From: Tupaia tana
Lineage: Eukaryota > Chordata > Mammalia > Scandentia > Tupaiidae
DNA: 64,000 bases
Direction of reading: 5' to 3'
Assembly: GCA_026018925.1 (NCBI GenBank)
Contig: JAKSZU010000008.1
Location: 6,624,415-6,688,414 of the forward strand
Below the pieces are notes generated by a model, which did no database searches, was not told where the DNA came from, and was given only the letters and a program-made list of their open reading frames with translations. Of this stretch, positions 22,818 to 35,116 are shown piece by piece. Position 1 is the first letter of the stretch, and every line of letters starts with the position of its first letter. A program made the translations under genes and the position numbers.

Positions 22818-23800
22818 ACAAGCTTTGTTTTTTAAAGCAAAGGCTATGCATTCCTGAGAACTAGACCTAAAATAATTTCTAAATAAATAAACAAATAATC
22901 CAACACTGGCAAAGAATTATTTTACATCCTTTTGAAGATTCCTAGGAAGTCACATGCTTGACATCTACCCTAGGATTTTTTCAGCTTATACTCTAAGAAA
23001 AATCCCTCAATTTTTCCTATATCATTATTTCCACAAAAACAGTAAGGTACAAGTTCATTCATTACCAATACACCTTCCCCACCATTAACATTTATGGGTG
23101 ACACAAATATAATATCTTACAAATATTGCACCGTGGTTCCACCCAACTAAAAAGATACTAGAGTGCTACCTAGCCAGCATAGACTAAGGTATGTTTTTTG
23201 TTATTCTATAGATTAGTACCAAATTTTTCAATGAGTGAGAGAAAGTGGCAGGAAACTAATAAAGTAGAAAGTAAATATGAGTAGCTTATAAACTGAGCCC
23301 CTAGCTGGTGTCCAGAGTGACAATGACCAAGTCCTCTTTGTCAACTCATGAAAGGCACAATGGAACTGAGAAAGAAAACATGCTAAATTGCTAAACTTTG
23401 GAAGATTTCGCACCATTATATTATTAGTATATTAGAAAATGCTACAAAACTGCTTCTTTTACTCTTCAGACAATGTATCCAGGTAACAAAGATCACTATA
23501 TCTTTGTCAGTATGATATTTTTAAATGCTTGCCAGTAATATTTCACTATTTTATATTACATGTCATCTTTGATCATTACTGAGTTTGAATGTTTTTCAGT
23601 CACAGATTGCCAAGTATGTACCAGGTACCGCACTAGAAGCAGAACATAGCTGTGACTAAGATAAACAAAGTCCCTGGGTCAGTACAAACCTAAATTAACA
23701 GGACCAATGACGATTCCATCTCAATAACAGTTTACCTAAAGATCAAGCAGGATAGCATATATTTTAAAATACCCAACACAATTCCTTAGAAAAGCACTCA
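22818..23800. other. Intron DNA, unassigned
   Basis: AT-rich. At 23600-23690 TATGTACCAGGTACCGCACT and AAACAAAGTCCCTGG suggest an old LINE/MIR-class fragment. Nothing else is recognised. Confidence 0.35.
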
Positions 23801-23803
23801 CTA

Positions 23804-24058
23804 GGGACCAGCAGTTAGCATAACGGCTATGTTGCTGGACTCCCACGTAGTCGACTGCTGTTCGAGTCCCGGACCCGATGGCTTAAACTCACGCCGGGCG
23901 TGTGTGCGTGCATGCCCAAGATCCCGAGAGGAGAATGGAGGAGAAGGGATTGCGGCGTGGCCATCCCCCCTGGGGGGTGATATCTCGCTTTCTGTCTGTC
24001 TCTGTCTGTCTGGCGAGCGCACGCGCCCTTATAGGAAAAACCTCTCCAAAAAAAAAAA
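23804..24058 (+). mobile_element. SINE-A
   Basis: Near-consensus with TSD AGAAAAGCACTC at 23788-23799 and 24059-24070. The B box is TGTTCGAGTCC. Confidence 0.92.
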
Positions 24059-24147
24059 AGAAAAGCACTCTATAGATGTATCAAACATTTCATACACACA
24101 AAAGCCAAGCATCAAAGACACAAAAATGATTGTTAATGACAAAAGGA

Positions 24148-24430
24148 GGGGCCAACAGGTGGCACAACGTGTCAGCAGGGCACATCATGGTTAAGGCGCT
24201 GGACTCCCACGTGGCTGACACAATGAGCCATAGACCTGGTGGCTCGAAACTCCAGGTGGGCAAGTGTGTATTCATGCCCAAATCTTGAGAGGAGAATAGA
24301 GAAGGGATTGTGCCATGGCCTTCCCCTGGGAGGTGATTTCGCTCTGTCTCTCTGGTGAGCACATGTACCCTACAGGGGAAAAAAAAAGTCTCTATATTAA
24401 AAAAAAAAAAGAAAGAAAGAAAAAAAAGAA
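24148..24430 (+). mobile_element. Old SINE-A relative with duplicated head
   Basis: The GGTGGC head is followed by CATCATGGTTAAGGCGCTGG, so the A-box part seems present twice. Purine-rich tail. It directly abuts the next SINE. Confidence 0.78.
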
Positions 24431-24724
24431 GGGACTAGCAGTTAGTGTAATGGCTATGTTGCTGGACTCCCATGTAATCGACCATGGTTCGAGTCCCGGA
24501 CCTGGCAGCTTAAACTCACGCCGGGCGCATGTGCGCGTGCGTGCCCAAGATCCCGAGAAGAGAATGGAGGAGAAGGGATTGTGGCGTGGCCAGCCCCCCG
24601 GGGGGTGATTTCTCGCTTTCTATCTCTCTGTCTGTCTGGCGAGCGCACGCGCCCTATAGGGAAAACCTCTCCAAAAAAAAAAAAAGAAAAAAAAGAAAGA
24701 AGGAAAAAAAAAGGAAAAGGAAAT
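24431..24724 (+). mobile_element. SINE-A
   Basis: B box GGTTCGAGTCC, CGGACCTGGCAGC, complete body and a long AAAGAAAGAAGG tail. Confidence 0.9.
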
Positions 24725-25043
24725 ATCTACAGCTAAAGAAAGCAGACAAAATGATCAAAAATGTGATACTTTCTAAGAAATATGCAAAATGACAGGGAAA
24801 TATGAAAGACATGCAATAGCTGAATGAGAGATTAGCCAGGAAAGACAGGCCTAGGAAAGTATGCAGAACTGAAAGATGCTGAGGACAGGAAGCCTGAGGC
24901 AGAGGCAGAGAGGGAGATGACTGCTCAATAACGATCTGAACTAGTGAAGGAGGCTAAATCCAAAAGTGCAGGCATCCTCTTAAAGGCTACAAGGAGCATT
25001 TTGATTTTCTGAAGAAATTAAGTAGCTCAAGTATAGTGATGAG

Positions 25044-25292
25044 GGGACCAGCAGATGGCGTAATGACTATGTCACTGGACACCCATGCGGTTCAAGTCCT
25101 GGACTCCAGTGGCTTAAACTCACACCAGGTGTGTGTGCAGGTGTGCCCAAGATCCTGAGAGGAGAAGGGATTGCAGCGTGGCCATCCCCCCGGGGGGTGG
25201 GCGATTTCTCGCTTTCTGTCTGTCTCTGTCTTTCTGGCGAGTGCATGTGCCCTATGGCAAACCCCCTCCCTTCAAAAAAAAAAAAAAAACAC
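25044..25292 (+). mobile_element. SINE-A with deleted anticodon arm
   Basis: TSD AGTGATGAG at 25035-25043 and 25293-25301. CCCATG joins directly to CGGTTCAAGTCC, losing about 10 nt of the head. The copy at 61013 has the same deletion. Confidence 0.88.
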
Positions 25293-25493
25293 AGTGATGA
25301 GAACATGAGACAGGCAGAAAAAGTCATTCATCCAACTACAACAAACACAGACCTTAGGCATCAGGACTGGCTACTCCGGACAGACAGACATGATCTCTGT
25401 CCTCAAGGCATTAATAGTTTTGAAGGAGAGACAAAGGCATTAAACGAGAACAAAGTGAATGTGATAAAATCAATGAAAGAAAAGAAAAGCAGG

Positions 25494-25750
25494 AGGGACC
25501 AGCAGTTAGCGTAATGGCTATGTCACTGGACTCCCATGTAGTCAACTGTGGTTCGAGTCCCGGACCCTGGCTTAAACTCACGCCGGGCGCATGTGCGTGT
25601 GTGTCCATCCCCCCTGGGGGGTAATTTCTCACTTTCTATCTCTCTGTCTCTCTCTGTCTTTCTGGCAAGTGCACACGCCCTATAGCAAGAAACACCCCCC
25701 CAAAAACGCACACGCACGCGCACACACACACACACACACAAAAAAAAAAA
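25494..25750 (+). mobile_element. SINE-A with internal deletion and CA tail
   Basis: About 55 nt of the body are missing between GCGTGTGTGT and CCATCCCCCC. The end runs into (CA)n (25709-25740). Confidence 0.88.
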
Positions 25751-25751
25751 A

Positions 25752-27055
25752 CTCTTTTAATATTAGGTTTGAGTAAAAAAAGCAGAACACTCAGAAATAG
25801 GATAAGGTAGATTTTTCAACTGAAAGGAAAGTCATCATCCAAAAAAATGGCATGACCTCAGTCCTGGGAAACCAGTATCTCCATGGGTCCATAGGTGAAA
25901 AGGGGATTCCTGGCATTTAATAGGCTGGAAATTCTTCCATACCTAGTCAATTTGGCAGTATGGGACTTCCTGGGTATGTGTACATTGAAAACTTCAGAGC
26001 TAAAGAAACGTACAGAGGAAAACCTACCTATAGTAGCCAAGAACAGGGCTGAGTGCGAAACCCAGACAGGGCCTTCCTGAAATCTGTACCTTCGTCCTAG
26101 TCCCAGGGTTTCTTTTTGCAGCCCAGGGCACATGGTGGGGCCCTTAGACACAGTGAACCTCGCTGCTACTGATAGCAACCACTGGGAGGAAAAACTAAAT
26201 CTCAGCTCTGGACTGGGAGAAGCAACAGGCTACCTGGCCTCCCAAGCAGGATTTCAGGAGAAAAAGAAGGGTGTCACAGGATCTAGGAGTCTCTAGGCAG
26301 AAAGTAAAATGGTGGTGGCCTTCATTTCCAAGCTGCCAAGTGCACCCCCTACGGGTGGTCCTCTGAGTCCAGGGAAAGTTTCCAAATGATGGCCACAAAA
26401 CAAGCCCACCACACGAGATGGCCTGTCCCGGATGAATGAGACTGAGCAAGAGAGTCTGTTCTTATTATAGCAGCACCTGCATAATGGCCCTGGTTTTTGC
26501 CTCCTGGACAGCAAGGCTAACCTTAACGACCTGTCCTTTACAAGGAAGGTCTGTGACCTCTACTCCAGAGCTTGAGCAACTGCAGCCACTTCAGTGAGTG
26601 CCGCAAATACCTCGGTTACTCAAGTGAGCACGTGCCATGTACAACAGTAACACCACACAGAAGCCACAGCAACAAAGAGGAGAAGTAGTTCCCCAGGAGA
26701 CAATTTCTCAGTTTTCTTTCTAAAAGATGTTAAAACTCAGGTCAGGACAGATCACAGAAATGAGTGTTCTCTGGCTAGCAGGGGAGGGGAAAGGGTAGAA
26801 AACAACAACAAGAAAATTGTCTTCCATCACCTCCATCAATTTCATTTCTCCTCACAACTGGTAAGATATGACAATTAACAAATGACTAAGTTATTATTAG
26901 CTTTTAAAAAAGAGCTCCAACAGATTAATAAGAAAATCACAAAGATCCACAACAGATGAGCAGGAAAAGGGCAAAAACAGGTAACTGAAATAGTAAAAAA
27001 AAAAAAAAAAAAAAAAAAAATATGGGAAGTCTCTCCAGTAATTATAGAAATATAA
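25752..27055. other. Intron DNA, GC-richer, unassigned
   Basis: 25850-26700 is less AT-rich than its surroundings and free of SINEs. It may be an old LTR element, but I cannot name it. A poly(A) run lies at 26996-27020. Confidence 0.35.
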
Positions 27056-27060
27056 ATCCA

Positions 27061-27308
27061 TAGGCCAGCCCATCGATGTAGCGGTTAAAGGCAGCTGGAC
27101 CCCACACGGCCAACTAGACAGTTCAAGTCCCAGATCAAGTGGCTTGAAAAACACAATGAGCGTCGTGTGTGCATGCCCAAAATCCTGAGTGGAGAATAGA
27201 GGAAAAGGGATTGGAGAGTGGCCATTCCACCTGGGGAGTGTTTTCTCATTCTCTCTCCCCAGTGGGTACATGTGCCCTACAGCAAATTAAAAAAAAAAAT
27301 TTAAAAAA
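27061..27308 (+). mobile_element. Old SINE-A relative
   Basis: GGCCAGCCCATCGATGTAGC head, GTGTGTGCATGCCCAAAATC body and ATGTGCCCTACAGCAAATTA end. Confidence 0.82.
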
Positions 27309-27310
27309 TA

Positions 27311-27320
27311 TATGTGTGTG

Positions 27321-27358
<38 letters not shown>
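27311..27358. repeat. (TG)n microsatellite
   Basis: TATGTGTGTG then a pure TG run, grown from the tail of the adjoining SINE. Confidence 0.9.
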
Positions 27359-27359
<1 letters not shown>

Positions 27360-27360
<1 letters not shown>

Positions 27361-27910
27361 ACATTATTTCTCACCTATTAAGCAATATTTTTAACATAAG
27401 ATTCTAAAGTTTTTCAATTTCAGAGAAAATAGATCAAATCTATAAAGTAGTAAAAATACTTTGGAAATGTTACTATAAGTAAGAAATTGTTCTCCACATA
27501 AAATACATATTCCATAGCACCAATGAGAAAAGGCAGCATTAATCCTAGGGGCATAATTACCCATAACATCTTAATTGGTGAAGAATTACCTTTACCCAAA
27601 GAGCAGTCCAGCCTTTGCCCTAGGCTCTGGAGAGGTGACCTCTAGGCCCTTGGAATGTCCTCCCTGACAGGACTGTCTTTGCCCTGAGAACTTTAGTCAT
27701 CAGACAGTTTAACACCATGATTTATGATAGAAGCTTTAGGATACACTGTTGTCAATCCTAATCTTTAGATTAATCTCCTGTTGCCTACTTTGTGTTTTTA
27801 ATTACCATAGAAAATTATAAAAATATGAAAACAAAACTTACACAACACTTCCAGGAATTCCCACCCTAACAATAGGTAAAAATTATATAGCTAGAAACTC
27901 TGATCAATGA
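27360..27910. other. Intron DNA, unassigned
   Basis: No repeat or coding signal recognised. Confidence 0.35.
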
Positions 27911-27920
27911 ACTGGTTTTC

Positions 27921-28147
27921 ACCCCTCCTGGTGCCAGATGGTAGTGTACAGGAGACAGCAATTCTCTATGAGGCTGACCCAGATGGGAGGGTTCTAGGTT
28001 CACAACCAGAGACCTCTCTTAGTGCACCAAGTACCTGCATGCATATGACCCAGGACTGCCGGAAATCAGGGGTAGACTGTGGGTGGCATCAGGACCCTAC
28101 TAGAGGTGCTGTTCTTCTTTCTCACTCATTGAAGAAATAAATTAGTG
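27921..28147 (+). mobile_element. Diverged SINE of a third type
   Basis: GGTGCCAGATGGTAGTGTAC head, GAGGCTGACCCAGATGG and a CACTCATTGAAGAAATAAA end shared with 20091-20261. Confidence 0.6.
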
Positions 28148-28262
28148 AAATAAAAGATATATAATAAATTAAATAAACTGGATTTTATTTTATTATTATT
28201 TTTTAGGCAATACCTGATAAACTTTTTCACAAAAACAAATTCATTTTATAAAAGGCTGCTGT

Positions 28263-28505
28263 TGAGCCAGTCTCATAGCCCAGTGGTTAAGGAAACGGGA
28301 TCTCACATGGCCAAGAACATTCTGAATCCCATCTTTGCACCTTAAAAGCATGCAAGGTAGGTGTGCGTGCATGCCCCAAATACTGACAGGGTAGAGAAAG
28401 AGGAGAAAGGATTGCAGTGTGACCACCTACCACTTCTGCTGGGGGTGCTTTCACCCTCTCTCTCTCTCTCTGGCAAGGGGACATGTCCTATATCAATGAA
28501 AAAGT
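28263..28505 (+). mobile_element. Old SINE-A relative
   Basis: AGCCCAGTGGTTAAGG head, GTGTGCGTGCATGCCCCAAA body and GGCAAGGGGACATGTCCTAT end. Confidence 0.8.
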
Positions 28506-28513
28506 AAAGTGCT

Positions 28514-28788
28514 AGGGCCAACAAATGGTGTTGTGGTTATATTGCTGGACTCCCATATGGCTGATTACAGTTAGAGTCCTGGACCTGGTGGCTTGAAATC
28601 ATGCTGGGTGGATGTGTGTGCATGCCCAAGATCCTGGGAAGACAATGGAGGAGAAGAGATTGCAGCATGGCCATCTTCCCCCACCCCTCCAAGGGGAGTG
28701 ATTTCTCACCTTCCCTCTCACTGTCTCAATTCTCTATCTGCAGTGAGTGCACATGCCCTAAGGCAAAACCCTCCTGGAAAAAACCCAA
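28514..28788 (+). mobile_element. SINE-A
   Basis: GGGCCAACAAATGGTGTTGT head, and body with GCATGCCCAAGATCCTGGGA. Short flanks AAAGTGCT / AAAGTACT. Confidence 0.85.
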
Positions 28789-28936
28789 AGTACTGCTTAA
28801 AGAACCATGCCTAGTCTGGTATCTATCTACTGGCACAGTGTCTACGTAAAAGCTACATGCTTACGTAGAATATACATATTCCTCTCCCGCTAGTCATCTT
28901 TTCTCAAGTTAATGGCAGAAGTTTAGAAGTTCAATG

Positions 28937-29174
28937 GGACCAGTTCTATGGCATAATGGTTACATCGCTGGACTCCACGGTAGTCAAACGCAGTTCAAGT
29001 CATGGACCCAGCGGCTTAAAACTCATGCCGGGTTCATGTGCATGTGTGTCCAAACCCCCAAGAGGAGAATGGAGATGAAGGGATTACAGTGTGGCCATCT
29101 TCCTGGGTGGAGGGGAGCCGATTTCTCTCTGGTGAGCCCACGAGCCTTATACTAAAAAACCTCTTTAAAAAAAG
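28937..29174 (+). mobile_element. SINE-A, pyrimidine tract shortened
   Basis: GGGACCAGTTCTATGGCATA head, AGTTCAAGTCATGG B-box region. The CT-rich tract is reduced to TTTCTCTCTGG. Confidence 0.85.
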
Positions 29175-29680
29175 TTCTAAAAGTAGTCTTTCACTGCTGC
29201 AAGATGATACTAAGAAATCTCCTTTCCCACAATGTCTGAAAAAGAATTATCAACATGTTCTTAGATTAAGTTTGATCTAAGCATATAACATCAGTCTTCA
29301 GCATATCATTATGTGCAGCCAATCCAGAAACATGAGAATATATATCAAATAATGTCTAACACACATAGGGCTTGTATCCATGCTAAGGTATAACACTAAA
29401 TATGCTTCACTCAGTAAAAACAATGACAATTAACGATTACAAATATAATGAAAGTAACAGCTTCCTAAAAGGTAAACAGATGTGTGTGCATGCGTATACA
29501 AAGTCCAACTCAAACTTCCATCTTGCAACAGCTCCTAACCAATATAAAGGTTATCCAAGATTCTCTTATTCTCAGACCACACTCTCAACCTGTTTAGCGA
29601 AAATCACCAGAGACTTGTAAAACAAAATATTACATTTACTTGAAATGAGTTCCCTGTACTATTGCCTCATTGAGAAGAAA
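29175..29680. other. Intron DNA, unassigned
   Basis: No repeat or coding signal recognised. Confidence 0.35.
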
Positions 29681-29681
29681 G

Positions 29682-29937
29682 CAGGAGACCAGCAGTCGGC
29701 ATATTGGCTATGTCACTGGACTCCCACGTAGTTGACCGCGGTTCGAGTCCCAGACCCAGTGGCTTAAACTCACACCAGGCATGAGTGAGTGCATGCCCAA
29801 GATCCCAAGAGGAGAATGGAGAAGAAAGAATTGAGACTTGGCCATCCTCCCTGGGGGGTGATTTCTTGCTTTCTGTCTCTCTGTCTCTGCCTTTATGGCG
29901 AGCGCACACGCCCTATAGCAAAAACCTCTCCAGAAGA
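29682..29937 (+). mobile_element. SINE-A without poly(A) tail
   Basis: TSD GAGAAGAAAG at 29672-29681 and 29938-29947. The element stops at AACCTCTCCAGAA with no A run. Confidence 0.9.
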
Positions 29938-29947
29938 GAGAAGAAAG

Positions 29948-31002
29948 TTGACCTAGATGAATGTACAACCAAAGCACCTACTGACTCAAGATTCTGTGAG
30001 ATAAACTGCGTGAATAAGACTGTCAAGCCACCTATTTAGAGACTGTCTTGAAGTGCTATGCAATCTCATTTACATTAGAAGGAGCAAAGAGCCAAGTCTG
30101 TGACAGAAACAATAATGGGAAAGAAGTTTCATTTCTCTCTTGCCTGAGCACTCTGTCTCAGTCAAAACAAGGGGATTTTGCTTCACTTTTGCCCGTGTAC
30201 ATGTCACCACTTTTCCATCAACAAAATCTCTTCATAAAGCTGTCTCATCAAGTTTTTACTTCATTATCTTACAGGCTCCTAAGCTACTAGAGTCTTTTAA
30301 AAAATCTATTTTATCTTCAGCTGTTATTTCTATCCTAGGTTACTAATATTCAGGTGGTCACGTCATTGCTTCACAGCAAAATAAGTATGTTTGGTGTGGA
30401 AATTATTTCACCTCAACTTTTTTCTTATTTCACAGATTGGACATAATAATAAGAGTGAAAAGATGAATTTCTGTGTAAGGAAAAACAAAAGTTTGCCAGA
30501 ATTTAATAAAAAATGTGCCTTATAAAATTAAGTAAATGTTCAGTAGGATAACTTGGACAAATAAAACATTAGGTCACTGGGACAGTCATGACGTATTTTT
30601 CTATGCAAAAATGTGCCATAACTTTCTTGATAACTCAATATATTCATATTAATGTTTTAAACAGTTGTTTAAAAATGTCTTCAGACCTATAAAAAGACCA
30701 ATTTTATACTAAGTTGTAAAATTTTATTGAGTTGAAACTCCACAATCTGTGAGTTGCACAGCTTTATTATAAAGAAAAAAGTAAATAAAAAAAACTCCCT
30801 CCTTAGTACACATCTGTCTAAATTTCCATGAATGAATCTGCAAATGAGGATGTGACTACCCAAATCATATGGCTGGTGTAGAAAACAAGTAAAATGACGG
30901 ATATTTAAAAAGCTATTTGGTACACTGCCAACTTCAAAAAAAAAATCTCAAAAATGTTACGTAGGGACAGGAAACAACTCTGTGACATAACACAAAGCAC
31001 CC
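29948..31002. other. Intron DNA, unassigned
   Basis: AT-rich, no repeat or coding signal recognised. Confidence 0.35.
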
Positions 31003-31015
31003 AAAGCATCTGTTG

Positions 31016-31266
31016 CGGGGCCAGTAGATGTTGTAATGGTTATGTTATTGCACTCCCATGTGGTGGACTGCAGTTCGAGTGCTGGACCCTGTGGCTTGGA
31101 ACTCACCCTGGGCACATGTGATGTATGCCCCAAATCCTGAAAGGAGAATGGAGAAGGGATTGCGGTGTGGCCATCCACCTGGGAGGTGATTTCTCACTTT
31201 CTGTCTGTCTCTCCACCAGGCACAAATGCCCTATAGCAAAAATGTCTCTTTAAAAAAAAAAAAAGA
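31016..31266 (+). mobile_element. SINE-A, first of a two-SINE array
   Basis: Flanked by GCATCTGTTG (31007-31015) and GTATCTGTTGG (31270-31280). B box AGTTCGAGTGC. Confidence 0.87.
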
Positions 31267-31279
31267 AGAGTATCTGTTG

Positions 31280-31459
31280 GAGTCGGCAGAGGTATGGTGG
31301 TTATAAGGGCACTGAACTCCCTCATGGCCAGCCACAGTTCCAGTCTTGGACCTGGCGGCTTGCTTTCTCTCTCTCTCTCTGTCCCTCTCTGGTCAAATCA
31401 AAATAAGTAAATAAATTAAGTTAAATAAAATAATTCATTAAAGAAAACAGTTTGGCAAT

Positions 31460-31497
<38 letters not shown>
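31280..31497 (+). mobile_element. SINE-B, second of the array
   Basis: GTCGGCAGAGGTATGGTGGT head, GGTCAAATCAAAATAAGTAA end, then GGCAATTTCT and about 34 A. ATCTGTT follows again at 31497-31503. Confidence 0.83.
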
Positions 31498-31501
<4 letters not shown>

Positions 31502-31899
31502 TTCAATGAACCGGTTTCACATGCAAATCTACTCTTAGTATATTCTATAGAATGACAAAATAAAGTTCATATCTGAGAGAGATCACATTAAAATAGCTCA
31601 TTTTGGTCATCTCTCTTCTACTTTATTCCCCTGAAGCTGTCTAATTCAGTGCTTATTACTGCAGCACACCTGAGCCCTGACAATTACCTACCTACAGACT
31701 CCATCTCCAACCTAGCCAGGAAGACAATGCCAACTAAACAATCTTCAGTCCTATTTTTAATGTCCCTTTACTTCTCCCAAAACTAAAAATGCTTCCTAAT
31801 ATCCACTCAAGTAAGTTTTAACTCTGTAGAGTGATACCCCCTATTACTCTTCTATGGTCCATCCATATGAAGCTCCACACCATTTAAATGGATCTCCTG

Positions 31900-32076
31900 G
31901 GGCCAGCAGGTGGCGTGGTAGTTAAGGTGCTGGACACGCCCACATGGCTGACCACGGCTCGAGTCCCGGACCTAGTAGCTTGCTTTCTCACTTTCCTTCT
32001 CTCTCTGTCTCTCTCTCTCTGGTCAAATTAAAATGAATGAATGAATAAAATAAAATAAATAATTATTTTTAAAAAA
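31900..32076 (+). mobile_element. SINE-B
   Basis: Typical copy with GGTCAAATTAAAATGAATGA end and TSD AAATGGATCTCCTG / AAATGGATCTCTTG at 31886-31899 and 32077-32090. Confidence 0.92.
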
Positions 32077-32090
32077 AAATGGATCTCTTG

Positions 32091-32948
32091 ACATGAAATA
32101 ACAAAACCTTGGGTTTTTCCATGTCTTTCCTCATGTTATGTGGTACCAAGAACTGAAACACTGTCAGAAGGTCTTCTCTACTCTTCTGGATGTCAATGGT
32201 CTGCTCCTTGGGCACTTACAGCTCATACTGTAAACTCCAGTTAATCAAATAAGTGTTTGTATCCAGGAGATAAATAAATGTCCTGTTAAAAAAATGTTTT
32301 TGCACCTCTTGCCAAATGACTTATATTGACCGAGCTATATTACAAAGCTGCATTTTTTCCTTTGTACATAATTGTTAAAACACTAAGCAAAAAAGGATAT
32401 TAATAGCCAAATACTCGATCACCCTAAAATAAAACATACTAGGACAGATAAAACAGGTAAGGATTTTAGTACTAGCTTCACACTTTTACTCCCATGACCT
32501 TAAAAACAAATTACTTAATTCTGGACTCTCAGTTTCCTTTTTGAAGAACGAAAAGGGTATACTAGATCATTCTTTTATAAAATGCAAAATGGTCAGATTA
32601 TACATTAAACCCAGTTGTAAAGTACAGTCATTGAACAAATAACAATTTAAACAAAACTAATTCTGTGTGCTATCTGTCTTATAAAAGCTTAGTCACATAA
32701 AATGAATACTACCATATCATGTAATATAGTAAGTATTAGAAAGAGAGGTCTATCTCAAAAGTTATATTGAGAAAGCATGGACACATCAAACAAAGATGTC
32801 ATTCTAAAAAAAAAAAATTGGGGAAAAGAAAAACAAGTTCTAACAAGAAACCTACAATTTATCTTCATTGACCACATTACTAAACCTTAAGAGGATAAGC
32901 TTACTAGTAAACCACTGATTTCTAAGAAAAGAATCATTAAAAATCCTA
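32091..32948. other. Intron DNA, unassigned
   Basis: AT-rich, no repeat or coding signal recognised. Confidence 0.35.
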
Positions 32949-33139
32949 GGGTCAGGTGGTGGCACAGTGGTACCACAAATGAACCACATGAAAAAGGTCC
33001 CGATTCAAGATTCTGTTCCAGGACCACCCTGAGCATACAGGGCAGGGCGCATGTGCCTGTGATACGGGCTGGCTCAGGCTGAGGCAAATCGCAGTGTAAG
33101 GGTTCTACAGGGTTGCACATCTCTATCTCCCCGAAAAAA
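32949..33139 (+). mobile_element. Diverged tRNA-like SINE
   Basis: GGTCAGGTGGTGGCACAGTG head and CCCGATTCAAGATTC B-box-like part. The body (CAGGGCGCATGTGCC) only faintly resembles SINE-A. Confidence 0.5.
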
Positions 33140-33159
33140 TATATATCTAATTTATTATT

Positions 33160-33328
33160 TTTTAAAAGAATTACTTTATCATTATTATAATATTATTATT
33201 TTTTATTTTGACCAGAGAAAAACAGAGAGAAAGTGAAAGTGAGAAAGCAAGCCTCTAGGTCCAAGACTCAAACCACAATTGGCCACGTGGGAATCCAGCA
33301 CTCCAATCACTATGCCACTTACCGGCCC
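33160..33328 (-). mobile_element. SINE-B
   Basis: Minus-strand GGGGCCGGTAAGTGGCATAG head, ending in the AAATAATAATATTATAAT tail. Confidence 0.87.
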
Positions 33329-33367
33329 CCATACATACATTTAAAAAAAAATTTTTTTTTTTTTTCA

Positions 33368-33535
33368 GGGGCTGGCAGGTGGCATAGTGGTTAAGGCTCT
33401 AGACTCCCACATGGCCAACCATGGTTCGAGTCCTGAATCTGACAGCTTTCTCACTTTTCCTTTCTCTTTCTCTCTGGTCAAATTGAAAGATAAGTAATAT
33501 CAAATAAAGTTAAATAAATAATTCTTTTTAAAAAT
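33368..33535 (+). mobile_element. SINE-B
   Basis: GGGGCTGGCAGGTGGCATAG head, B box GGTTCGAGTCC and GGTCAAATTGAAAGATAAGT end. It lies head-to-head with the copy at 33160-33328, 39 bp apart. Confidence 0.9.
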
Positions 33536-33877
33536 GTTTTTCAAAGTGCTGAAGCTTGCCACGTTGCATTTTTTTTTTTTAAAAAAGGATCTTTATAAAA
33601 CTGCAACTTCAAGATTACTTACTATGTATTTTTCCTTAACTTACGTAAAATTCATTAAATTCCATAAACAGGCCGAGACTATGCATCTTTAAAGTTATTG
33701 CAAGTAATTGTAAGGTTCAAGCATAGAAGTCAACTTTTGCTGATGGTAGAAATTAACATCATATGCTTTATATAAACATAACCCTAGTACAGAACTATTT
33801 TAAATATTTTCACAAAATAGTCAAGATTTCTTAAAATTGGACTTGATGCTCATTTTATATAAAAATCTTATCTTTTG

Positions 33878-34126
33878 GGACCAGCAGTTAGCATAATGGC
33901 TATGTCGCTGAACTCCCATGTAGTCAACCGCAGTTCAAGTCCTGGACCCGGTGGCTTAAACTCACGCCGGGCACGTGTGCGTGCGTGCCCAAGATCCCGA
34001 GAGGAGAATGGAGGAGAAGGGATTGCGGCATGGCCATCCCCTCTGGGGAGTGATTTCTCGCTTTCTATCTTTCTGTCTGTCTCTGTCTGTTATGCGCCCT
34101 ATAGCAAAAACCTCTCCAAAAAAAAA
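33878..34126 (+). mobile_element. SINE-A
   Basis: 17-bp TSD AAAAATCTTATCTTTTG at 33861-33877 and 34127-34143. The GCGAGCGCACGC stretch near the end is deleted. Confidence 0.93.
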
Positions 34127-34149
34127 AAAAATCTTATCTTTTGTTTTCT

Positions 34150-34399
34150 TTTTATTAAATTGCCAGAGGGCATGTGAGTTCACCAGAGACCTACAGTGAG
34201 GAGGAGAGAAGGACGGAGGAGAAAGCATCCCTTCTGATGGGACATGGTTGCACGGCAATTCCTTCTCCATTTCTCCACTCTGACAGGATTTGGGGGACAC
34301 ACACCCACAGGCCTGGCATGTTTCTCAAGCTGCCAGGGCTGAAAACCACTGTCAGTCATGTGAGATCTGGTTCCCTTTAACCAGCAGGCCATGGGGCCA
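34150..34399 (-). mobile_element. Old SINE-A relative
   Basis: Minus-strand GGCCCCATGGCCTGCTGGTT head and GCACATGCCCTC-like end with TTGCCAGAGGGCATGTGAG on the plus strand. Confidence 0.78.
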
Positions 34400-34403
34400 C
34401 CCC

Positions 34404-34571
34404 TAACTTTTTTCACAAGAGCACATGTGCTCTTCAGAGAGAGAGAGAGAGAGAGAGAAGAGAAAGCATTCCCTGTGAGGGATGGTCATGCTATAGTCCC
34501 TTCTCCATCTCTCCCTGCTTTCAGGATTTTAGGTACACATATGCCTAGCATGCTTTTCATGTCACTGGTCC
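34404..34571 (-). mobile_element. Old SINE-A relative, head missing
   Basis: Body and (GA)n tract (34437-34458) are present. The tRNA-like head is lost. Confidence 0.65.
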
Positions 34572-34704
34572 ATCTTTTCTTAATTTCTATTAAAAATAAA
34601 ACCCCACACTTAACATTATATAAGTTAAACCAATTCTATGTTAAAAGCAACAAGTCATAACTTAATCACTGACACAGATTTTCTTAATTAAGATTAATCT
34701 GACT

Positions 34705-34962
34705 GGGCCTGCCAATGCTGTCGTGGTTTAAGGCATCTGAATTCCACAATGGCTGATTGCTTGGTTTAGTCCTGGATCCAGTGGCTTGTCAAACATGCAG
34801 GTCACGTGTGCATGCATATCCAAAATCTCCAAAGAAGAGCAATATGGAGAAAGGACTGCAGCATGACCACTCCCCATGGGGGGTGGTACCTCACTTCCCC
34901 CTCAACCCTATCTCTCTCTGGTGAGGGCATGTACCCACTAACAAATTAAATGAAAAATTATT
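34705..34962 (+). mobile_element. Old SINE-A relative
   Basis: GGGCCTGCCAATGCTGTCGT head, GTGCATGCATATCCAAAATC body and GGGCATGTACCCACTAACAA end. Confidence 0.78.
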
Positions 34963-35116
34963 ATTTGACCCTCAAGCCTAAAGACTTCCAGTGAGACAAA
35001 AACTATTAAATGCCTTCTGTATGTATTGAGACACCTTAGGAGAACTGTCAAAACGTACTAAACACACAGTAAAGTGGTGCATTACTAAACAATGTATAAA
35101 ACAGAACGAGTCGAAC

